A stretch of DNA of 64,000 bases from Gadus chalcogrammus. Its lineage: Eukaryota; Chordata; Actinopteri; Gadiformes; Gadidae. This document shows, in pieces, positions 49,579 through 58,477 of the stretch. Position 1 is the first letter of the stretch. Every line of letters begins with the position of its first letter. The translations under genes were made by a program, and so were the position numbers. The notes beneath the pieces were generated by a model that was not told the DNA's origin, made no database searches, and saw only the letters and a list, made by a program, of their open reading frames with translations. The stretch spans positions 11,683,380 through 11,747,379 of the forward strand of contig NC_079418.1 in assembly GCF_026213295.1 (NCBI RefSeq), given 5' to 3'.

Positions 49579-51058
49579 AAGAGAGATCGGCAAAAGTCAC
49601 AGAAGCGCGATCAAAACCTATCCAAAGCCAATCACTGTCCGACAAATGCTAGCATTCCTAGGACTGACAGGATATAGCCGGACCTACATCCCTGATTACA
49701 CCGGCGAAACAACTACACTGCGACAACTCATCACCAAAGCAGGACACAGAAATCTAAAAGCCCCCTTGGAATGGACCCCTGAAGCAGAAGAAGCATTCAC
49801 CAGGCTAAAACAAAGCATGTATAGTGCCGCGGCCCTGGCCGCCCCGGACTACAAAGAACCTTTTCACCTGGATGTGTCAGTAAAAGACTGTGTGGTCAAC
49901 GGAATCCTATGGCAGAAACAGCGAGGACAACGGAATGTCCTAGCCTACCACAGCTCTGCCCTGGAACCACCAGAAAAAGGACTCCCCGAGTGTGGAAAAG
50001 CTATATGCGCCATCGCCAAAAGCCTGGACAAGACGGCCTACATAGTAATGACACACCCAGTTGTGGTCCACACTATCCACGGGGTAAAAGCATACCTGGA
50101 TAGTTCAGACTACACAATCACCACAGCAACCAGAAACGCAAAACTCCAGAGAATATTGGGGAATCCAATGGTCACCTTCACCACCCAAGGAGCCAACATG
50201 ACGGACACCATGCCCGGACCCAACGATGGAGAACCTCACACATGCTCAGAAGAAATAAAGAAGGCAGTGAAGATTCGACCAGGACTGAGAGCGGAACCCC
50301 TACAGCCAGTGGACATGACCTTGTACACCGATGGATGCTGCTACAGAGCCGCCAATGGGGAAAACCTGGCCTCATGGGCTGTAGTGGAACAGACCAAACA
50401 AGGAATATGCAGCACTCTGGCTAGTGGCATATTAGAACAGCCCGCTTCAGCACAAAGAGCCGAACTATATGCTATGTGTGAAGCTCTACGGATAGCCAAG
50501 GGGCGAACGCTAAATCTCTACACCGATTCCAATTACTCATACGAACTAGCCCACCTAAACGGACAACAAATGATCAACAGACAGATGATCACCAGTGCAA
50601 ACACCAAAGCAAAACACACAGACCTAATCTTGCTGTTAGCCAAAACAGCCCAACTACCTCGAGAAGTAGCCATCATGCACTGCCGAGGACATCAGAAAAC
50701 AAAAACAATGGAGGCAAGAGGAAACCACGCAGCGGATGAAGCAGCTAAGAAAGCAGGCGGATACGTCCCAGTAGAACATCTAAAAGAAGGAGGATACACC
50801 CCGGTGGTACACCAGATGATGGTCAACGAAGAAACAGTCCTGGACCCAGATGAACAGATGGTCAAAGAAATGCAAGGAGGAGCAGGACCTTATGAGAAAT
50901 CGGCGTGGAGAGGAAAAGGGGCCAGACAGAGCCCAGATGGAATATTCTACTCCACCACTGGAAAGCCGGTTGTCTCCTCCAAGGCCCTGCTGTTCCTCCT
51001 AAGGAAGGAACATGGATTGGCACACGAAGGAAAAGGCCAAGACCCGGGAAAGGATTGA
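49532..51058 (+). pseudogene. pol: ERV pol part 2: RT connection, RNase H, start of integrase
   Basis: Frame 2 continues the RT thumb/connection (FLGKVI, FLGLTGYSRTYIPDY). A full RNase H domain follows with all four acidic residues: LYTDG Asp at 50330-50332, RAEL Glu at 50462-50464, LYTDSNY Asp at 50525-50527 and HAADEA Asp at 50735-50737. RNase H removes RNA from the RNA:DNA hybrid. The HCRGHQK motif near 50680 is typical of retroviral RNase H. The frame then enters the integrase N-terminal zinc domain, with its two His at 51011-51013 and 51023-51025. It is lost at about 51026-51058, where homology continues in frame 3. Confidence 0.9.
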
Positions 51059-52340
51059 AAGATACTGGTGGCATCCAGCTCTCAAAGCTGTGTGCGACCA
51101 GTATGTCCAGGACTGTCAAACGTGCCAAGCCTGTAACCAAAGGCAGGGATACAAGATAACCAAAGGACAATTCCCCGTGCCCCAGCTCCCATTTCAAGAA
51201 ATTTACATTGATTTCACAGATATGGGACAAGAAAACAGAGTTGACGGAAAACGGTTTATGTTAGTAGCCGTCGACAGGTTCACTAGATGGGTAGAAGCAA
51301 TTCCGGTTAAAAAAGAGGACGGGAAAACAGTCATCAAATGGTTAACACAGGAACTCATTCCCCGCTGGGGATACCCAAAGCTTATCTGCTCAGATAATGG
51401 TACTCACTTCGCCAACGCCCACCTTCAGGAGGTGGAAACATACATAGGACTCAAACATAGATTCGGCTCAGTATATCACCCTCAATCGCAAGGCCTGGTA
51501 GAGCGAGCAAACCAGACAATCAAAAATCAACTAACAAAAATACTCAAAAGCAACGGACTGGAGAAATCTAGGGACAGCACAGAGGAGGTAGAAACTCGAA
51601 CCTTAGGACGCATGCAGGTGAATCAGCTGACAGGGAAAGTTAAAGAAAAGACAGCAGGAAAGAAGATGACCTGGGTGACAGCTCTGCCATTGGCATTAAT
51701 GGCCATAAGATCCTCTCCCTCTAACACCACCCTTCTCAGCCCCCATGAATTAGTCACAGGACGTCCCATGCAAGGACCATACAGCCCACCATCCAAAGGA
51801 CCCCCATCTGACAGGTTTGATGAAGTAATGCAGGAGTACCTGCAAGCACTAACTCAAGCTTCTTTAAGGTTGTATTCCCAAATCACAGACCAGAAGCCGT
51901 CCGATCCAGAGGATCCTTCACCAACGTTGGTGACACCTGGCGAGTGGATCTGGGTAAAAAAACACCATCGAAAGACCCTAGAAGACCGGTGGGAGGGGCC
52001 ATACAAGGTACTCTTGGCCACACCCTTTTCTGTTTCTGTAGAGGACCGACGCGGAGCCCAGTGGCACCACCTGAGCCGGTGCCGCAAAGCGGATACTCCT
52101 GGCAGATCGTGGACTGAGACCCTGACCGACCTAGCTGCACTCCAAGCCAAGGACAAACACTCCTCATCCCAAGACGATGGGCCACAGCGTACCCTTGGTA
52201 AAGTACCTAGTAGGATTCCTTCTGGTAGTCCTGTTCCAAGAAGGAGCGGGAGACAACATCGCCAGGTACCCACTGTCAAAACCAGCAACAACAGGTCAGG
52301 TCTGATTAAGGTACTGTCAAGGGATAGAAAGTATCTTTGA
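51012..52340 (+). pseudogene. pol: ERV pol part 3: integrase
   Basis: Integrase inserts viral DNA into the host genome. The two Cys of the HHCC zinc domain (DCQTC) lie at 51114-51125. The catalytic triad is complete: Asp in YIDFTD (51210-51212), Asp in CSDNG (51393-51395) and Glu in GLVERAN (51501-51503), with exactly 35 residues between the last two. A C-terminal GPY-type module is present (RWEGPYKVLL near 51987-52013, WHHLSRCR near 52062-52085), typical of gamma/epsilon-like ERVs and some Ty3/Gypsy elements. The tail is polar and ends at 52340. An env-like start codon overlaps it in another frame. This part is intact, but its zinc domain is split from the rest by the upstream frame change. 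Confidence 0.9.
52177..52305 (+). pseudogene. env: possible env start: signal-peptide-like 42-codon remnant
   Basis: A short frame overlaps the integrase 3' end in a different frame, where retroviral env genes usually start. It has a Lys at position 9 followed by a strongly hydrophobic run (YLVGFLLVVLF, residues 10-20) and then a polar, small-residue stretch that would suit signal cleavage. It stops after 42 codons. Nothing after it resembles surface or transmembrane envelope, so env is almost wholly deleted. A chance hydrophobic ORF cannot be excluded. Confidence 0.45.
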
Positions 52341-53248
52341 GACAATATATAGAATAAAATGCCACCATTTGTAGCACCTGTGTCTTAAGATAATCAATAT
52401 CCTGGATTTACTTGAATAATTAATTATTGAACCACCAAGACGAATTGTGTTTGTTATTATATAGTATTGTTTGGTTATGAGTACAACTCGTTATTTCTGA
52501 ATCGCTGCATTAATAATGGTACAGTTGATCTTCTTTGAGGCGATTGTTTTACAGGCCACCTGTTACTGACACGACGACGACGGAGAACCTGTTTGAAGGC
52601 TCCCATGATGTAGGAGTAACCCCTCTGAGTTGAGCCCTTGACAAGGAGGGACGAGTCTTGGGTTCATGAATTACAGGCCAGACGGCGACAGAAAAAACAA
52701 TGACTGCAATAATAACAAGCCCAAAACCACCCACATGAACCGGCGCACCAAAACACGAAGATCACCTGAACCCCCCAAATCTATGCCCAAACCACCCACA
52801 TGAACCGGCGCACCAATACACGAAGATCACCTGAACCCCCCCAAATCCATGATAGCTTGTCAATTATTTTGAAATTTTAAAATTGTATTATGTCTACTAA
52901 TTTTTACTTTACTTTTACACATGATGAAAGTTGTATGGCCTTGTAGCACATAACCAAAAGTATTAGCTCAGGATTTCTATGAGTGGTTTTGTTTGTGTGA
53001 TATTTGGCCATGTGATTTTATGATAACAAGATTTATGTTCATTGTTGTATTGTTAAATAATGACCTGTGTTTCCAATGAGACCCACAAGGTGGATGCCAT
53101 TTCAGTATTATGAGCCCGTTGTGGTTTTTCCCCTCTATTCAAGAGTTTTCCACAACGGTAGATGGTGTTGATCCTAATTTGACTGTTTTCGGTGTGGTAA
53201 ATGGTGTTTATGATTTAAAATATTATTGTATGGTCATCTGAGATGACC
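52341..53248 (+). other. ERV 3' region without env
   Basis: About 0.9 kb between pol and the purine tract with no open frame of note on the plus strand. It includes a 66-bp tandem duplication. A hydrophobic minus-strand frame (52549-52734) is probably a shadow of composition. Confidence 0.65.
52720..52851 (+). repeat. tandem duplication, 2 x 66 bp
   Basis: Two adjacent 66-bp copies (52720-52785 and 52786-52851) around CACATGAACCGGCGCACCAA differ at about 4 positions. Confidence 0.9.
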
Positions 53249-53257
53249 AAGGAGGGA
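53249..53257 (+). promoter_or_regulatory. short polypurine tract before the 3' LTR
   Basis: AAGGAGGGA ends one base before the LTR TG. It is in the right place to prime plus-strand DNA, though short. Confidence 0.65.
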
Positions 53258-53258
53258 C

Positions 53259-53704
53259 TGTTACGTATTTTAAGAATCTAAGCTACCCACACATAGACTC
53301 AATGAAGACCAAACATATTAGCCGTAAATACCATACATAGCCACAAGGGGAGCCTTACTGAAGGCTGCAATAGATACTTTATCCACAGAGGGCAGCACCA
53401 CAGACCAAGCGAGGAAACCGAGGATTACGTCCCACCGGTTTTCTCCAAGTCTTCCGGTCCTCCGAGTCCATAAGAAAGCCTCCACATCTTGAAGACAGGA
53501 GAACTCTCCAGGCAGCGCTAGGACATTCGTGGGCTAAAGTCTTAGACCAGCTAGGAGAACACTCTCGCACGTGCTAAGGCACATCTTCAATCTCTCTTAT
53601 CTTCAGAGCATCAGTTTACCATACCGAAAATACTTTATACAAATAAAGTATCTTTAAAGCTATTCCTTTGGATTCGACCCCTCTTTCCTTGAAGAACATG
53701 ATAA
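53259..53704 (+). repeat. 3' LTR (446 bp)
   Basis: By eye it is identical in length and sequence to 41691-42136. The polyadenylation hexamer AATAAA lies at 53642-53647. Confidence 0.95.
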
Positions 53705-54212
53705 CTGTAGGTGAATTATGTTACGGTCACTACAAGGCTATAATTATATTATTTAGTGTCTAATGAGACAATCTATAGCCAAATTGTCGAAGATGCCCGA
53801 GAATCTTCGGGGATATCAGCATGGGAAATCGGCGAATCAGACCCATGAAGGGGGGGGGGGGACACGTTAGTTGAAGGGGGGGGGGGGGGGAGACACGTTT
53901 GTAGGGGGGGGCACGCTCGACAACGAGAGTTGGTTTTTATTGAACGCTCGACAACGAGAGTTGGTTTTTATTGAACGAGACTTCAACACGGAACAGCTGC
54001 ACGAAACGATGGTCACGTCACTCTCGGTGACGGTGTCGACAATAATGAACACACGAACAATGTTAATAGAACAACACACAACCACATAACATCCCGAACC
54101 CATTAACCCCACTTAATCCTAACAACAAAACAAGTTAACAAAAGCCCCATTTGTCAACTGAGAACCCCAATTCCCAGAATCCCCCGCGGCTCCGGAACAC
54201 GGCGTAGCTTAT

Positions 54213-54621
54213 ATTAATCTTTATTATCTGAATGGGAAATGCAATATTTTAGGACAGATACACCATTAAACGCGTTTCTAATGACATTTCTAGCGAGAAA
54301 TGTACATTTTCCTTACATAATCTTCAGTCAGTGAATGTGTATGATCTTTATTAATCTTTATTATCTGAATGGGAAATGCAATATTTTAGGACAGATACAC
54401 CATTAAACGCGTTTCTAATGACTTTTCTAGCGAGAAATGTACATTTTCCTTACATAATCTTCAGTCAGTGAATGTGTATGATCTTTATTAATCTTTATTA
54501 TCTGAATGGGAAATGCAATATTTTAGGACCGATTCACCGTTAAACGTGTTTCTAATAACATTTCTAGCGAGAAATATACTTTTTACTTGCATAATCTTCA
54601 GTCAGTGATTGTGTCTGATCT
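54213..54621 (+). repeat. 137-bp unit repeated three times
   Basis: Three head-to-tail units start at 54213, 54350 and 54487, each with ATTAATCTTTATTATCTGAA and AATGCAATATTTTAGGA. Units 1 and 2 are nearly identical and unit 3 is more diverged. The same triplication, inverted, occupies about 58823-59231. Confidence 0.9.
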
Positions 54622-54967
54622 TTAGTTTTATAGTAATTAGGATTTGATCGGCTCGCTCGCATGTTTCAACGACGTCAGGTTGCTTTCGCTAAACTAGCAG
54701 CTCACGTGCTTCCTGCGTTTGTGTTATTAAACTGTTACTTTATGTAACTTTTAATGATATCATCTTGTTAGAAACACGTATATCTGAGAGCCAACCCAGT
54801 CGCCAAAAGCATACGTTGACAGTGTACTTTTCGTGAACACTGGATTACGTCGCATTTCAACATAAAATAGCGTGTTATACACACACACACACGCACGCAC
54901 ACGCACAGACACACACACACACAAGCACACACAAGCACACACAAGCACACACACGCACGCACAGACA

Positions 54968-54973
<6 letters not shown>

Positions 54974-55064
<91 letters not shown>
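54974..55064. repeat. (AC)n microsatellite in the left arm, 91 bp
   Basis: A pure AC tract with mixed ACGC/AAGC units on its left. The mirror tract in the right arm (58402-58476) is shorter and has extra CTGT interruptions. Confidence 0.96.
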
Positions 55065-55066
<2 letters not shown>

Positions 55067-55341
55067 GCACACACGCACACGGTGCATTTTGCTGCTAAAA
55101 CAACAACAAAAAAATATTCCCTCAAATATTATTACTTTCAAAACGTTGGCCAAAATGGCCAATAATATCATTTTTATTTGGGATGCTTCTAGGACATTTT
55201 GGGTGGATTTTGAACGGTATGTGGGGGGCATGTTTTTTTGCAGGACCTGGCAACCCTGCGCTGTTGCCCGAGATCTGGATCCACCCCGGCGTGGTGCCGT
55301 CTCCTTTTGACCTTTTGACCCCAGACTTCTGGGGGAATAGC

Positions 55342-55964
55342 TGAATCAATTCATTAGTCAATCAGAAGCATGTAAATATCGTCCCGGTGGCGTAAGAGGA
55401 CGAACAAGGTGTCCTTCAACATCTACGCTTCCAGGAGATTGCAACGGTGCCACACATGAGCATATTCGAACATGTTTAATGGTAGTAATTAGCTGTCGAA
55501 ATTGGAGGCCTTAATCAATACTGAGCAGCTATTGATTTGCTTCCCGATAAAGATTTGTCACAAATGACATGTTATTTAGCATCTACACGTTGAGCTGAGT
55601 CCAATGACACCAAGAACGACACTCTAGCTAATGGTAACATGTATTTTACATGGTACACCTAGGTCTAGGACATGATCTCGGTGTAGCAAGAGGCCGAGCT
55701 TGATCTCATTGGACTCAGCTTAACGTCTAGATGCTAATTAACATGTAATTTGTCAAAAATCTCCATCGGGAAGCAAATCTATAGCTGGTCATTATTGATA
55801 AAGGCCTCCAAAATCGACAGCTAATTACTACCCCGAAACATATTCAAATATGATCATGTGTGGCACTGTTGCAATTGTCTCGAAACGTAGATGTCAAAGG
55901 ACACCTTGTTTGCTCTGTTGCACTACCGGGAAGATATTTTCATACTTCTAATGGATTGATTCAT
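55342..55964. repeat. nested inverted repeat inside the left arm
   Basis: Sequence from TGAATCAATTCATTAG (55342) to about 55622 is matched in reverse complement by about 55690-55964. The halves are clearly more diverged than the outer arms. Shared blocks include CAAGGTGTCCTT, GTAATTAGCTGTCG and GGACTCAGCT. The fold centre is near 55650. Confidence 0.85.
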
Positions 55965-56638
55965 ATTTTAAGGTTCTCGGAGTGAGACTTTAAGTGGCTG
56001 CAGCAGAAGTGTTGAGACGAAAGATGATATCAAGAGATTTATAGAATATTCCCATTCACATTATGATTCTTCGTCGTAACATCCGACCAAACATCCTTTA
56101 CATTCACAGAGCGAAGATTATGAAAGTCCAGGCTCAGCAAGTGCTCCATCTCGTTGCACCTGCACCCAGCGGCTCGCTTGCAAGATTTTGGCCTGAAGTT
56201 CTTCCCAGACCTACACCCTAGCCATCCAACATGCATATCTGAGAATCAGGCCTCTCTTTTATAATGACAAAAAGTTATGAGAGAAACACACATTAACTTT
56301 TTGTTATCTCATAAGCGGCGTGGTGCCGGCTCCTTTTGACCTTTTGACCCCCGACTTCAAAAACGTGGCCACAGGCCAGCTGTGTCTACACACCTGTAGC
56401 CACAAATGTACACCTCCATCCCACAAAAAATGGGGACTAGAAACTAACCTCTGTCTTATGTACATTTACTGTACTGTTGGAGGTCACGCCCCTTTGCCGA
56501 CCTTTTCGAGATAGCTAGGGATGCTAAAATGTTTACACACATTTCACGGGGTCCCGTGTACGACATATCCGAGATTTGGAGTTCTAGCCCTTAGAGAAAA
56601 AAAGTTTTCCCAAATGGAGTGTCATTTGGACAAAGCCC

Positions 56639-56840
56639 GAGACTTGGCCCGGTCAGACCCCGAGGGCAGGCCCCCCCTTCCTGCCCTCGGGGTCCGACCG
56701 GGCCAAGTTTCGGTGCGGAGGTCCCAGTTAGGCCCTAGAATAAGGTATTAAAATTTCAGGGCGGTAGGACCCTTCCTATCTCAAAAACAGTTTTTCCACC
56801 ACATTCTGAACCATTAGGTCTTGCAGGCTACACTTCTGAG
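56639..56840. repeat. foldback spacer with a 29-bp hairpin
   Basis: This is the only non-mirrored part between the arms. It contains a stem (56642-56670 with 56680-56708, one mismatch) around GACCCCGAGGGCAGG, with a 9-nt C-rich loop. About 130 bp of single-copy sequence follows. Confidence 0.85.
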
Positions 56841-57503
56841 GGGCTTTGTCCAAATGACACTCCATTTGGGAAAACTTTTTTTCTCTCAGGGCTAGAACTC
56901 CAAATCTCGGATATGTCGTACACGGGGCCCCGGGAAATGTGTGTAAACATTTTAGCATCCCTAGCTATCTCGAAAAGGTCGGCAAAGGGGCGTGACCTCC
57001 AACAGTACAGTAAGACAGAGGTTAGTTTCTAGTCCCCATTTTTTGTGGGATGGAGGTGTACATTTGTGGCTAAAGGTGTGTAGACACAGCTGGCCTGTGG
57101 CCACGTTTTTGAAGTCGGGGGTCAAAAGGTCAAAAGGAGCCGGTACCACGCCGCTTATGAGATAACAAAAGTTAATGTGTGTTTCTCTCATAACTTTTTG
57201 TCATTATTAAAGAGAGGCCTGATTCTCAGATATGCATGTTGGATGGCTAGGGTGTAGGTCTGGGAAGAACTTCAGGCCAAAATCTTGCAAGCGAGCCGCT
57301 GGGTGCAGGTGCAACGAGATGGAGCACTTGCTGAGCCTGGACTTTCATAATCTTCGCTCTGTGAATGTAAAGGATGTTTGGTCGGATGTTACGACGAAGA
57401 ATCATAATGTGAATGGGAATATTCTATAAATCTCTTGATATCGTCTTTCGTCTCAACACTTCTGCTGCAGCCACTTAAAGTCTCACTCCGAGAACCTTAA
57501 AAT

Positions 57504-58128
57504 ATGAATCAATCCATTAGAAGTATGAAAATATCTTCCCGGTAGTGCAACAGAGCAAACAAGGTGTCCTTTGACATCTACGTTTTGAGACGATTGCAAC
57601 AGTGCCACACATGATCATATTTGAATATGTTTCGGGGTAGTAATTAGCTGTCGATTTTGGAGGCCTTTATCAATAATGACCAGCTATAGATTTGCTTCCC
57701 GATGGAGATTTTTGACAAATTACATGTTAATTAGCATCTACACGTTAAGCTGAGTCCAATGAGATCAAGCTCGGCCTCTTGCTACACCGAGATCATGTCC
57801 TAGACCTAGGTGTACCATGTAAAATACATGTTACCATTAGCTAGAGTGTCGTTCTTGGTGTCATTGGACTCAGCTCAACGTGTAGATGCTAAATAACATG
57901 TCATTTGTGACAAATCTTTATCGGGAAGCAAATCAATAGCTGCTCAGTATTGATTAAGGCCTCCAATTTCGACAGCTAATTACTACCATTAAACCTGTTC
58001 GAATATGCTCATGTGTGGCACCGTTGCAATCTCCTGGAAGCGTAGATGTTGAAGGACACCTTGTTCGTCCTCTTACGCCACCGGGACGATATTTACATGC
58101 TTCTGATTGACTAATGAATTGATTCAGC
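57504..58128. repeat. nested inverted repeat inside the right arm
   Basis: Mirror image of 55342-55964, with the same internal structure and fold centre near 57820. Confidence 0.85.
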
Positions 58129-58395
58129 TATTCCCCCAGAAGTCTGGGGTCAAAAGGTCAAAAGGAGACGGCACCACGCCGGGGTGGATCCAGATCTCGG
58201 GCAACAGCGCAGGGTTGCCAGGTCCTGCAAAAAAACATGCCCCCCACATACCGTTCAAAATCCACCCAAAATGTCCTAGAAGCATCCCAAATAAAAAATG
58301 ATATTATTGGCCATTTTGGCCAACGTTTTGAAAGTAATAATATTTGAGGGAATATTTTTTTGTTGTTGTTTTAGCAGCGAAATGCACCGTGTGCG

Positions 58396-58401
<6 letters not shown>

Positions 58402-58476
<75 letters not shown>
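58402..58476. repeat. (GT)n microsatellite in the right arm, 75 bp
   Basis: Mirror of the left-arm AC tract but shorter in its pure core. CTGT-interrupted units follow to about 58566. Confidence 0.96.

Positions 58477-58477
<1 letters not shown>

Larger units (their letters stand above)
41691..53704 (+). mobile_element. endogenous retrovirus, 12.0 kb, env-deleted
   Basis: An LTR-gag-pol-LTR provirus on the plus strand. In order it has: a 446-bp LTR, a tRNA-Trp-like primer binding site, a 2.35-kb leader, a gag with PPPY late motif and zinc knuckle, an in-frame UAG, a pol with protease, RT, RNase H and integrase, a signal-peptide-like env start, a short purine tract and an identical 446-bp LTR. 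UAG between in-frame gag and pol, a GPY-type integrase tail and the RT/RNase H signature motifs point to a gamma/epsilon-retrovirus-like lineage rather than a plain Ty3/Gypsy element. Gag and pol are interrupted by frame changes and env is missing, so this copy cannot encode a complete virus. The mirror arm at 59731-59746 keeps the empty site. Confidence 0.92.
53705..56638 (+). repeat. foldback left arm, inner part
   Basis: This is the reverse complement of about 56841-59740. It carries poly-G patches (53848-53890), a 31-bp direct duplication (53914-53975), a 137-bp triplication, an (AC)n tract and a nested inverted repeat. Open frames are small. One 65-codon frame (56039-56236, minus) has an identical translation in the other arm, and I do not recognise it. 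Confidence 0.9.

Noticed and set aside
52549..52734. A minus-strand hydrophobic ORF that could look like an inverted envelope membrane anchor
   Set aside because: It is short, lies on the wrong strand and overlaps the edge of a 66-bp duplication. There is no supporting envelope motif.
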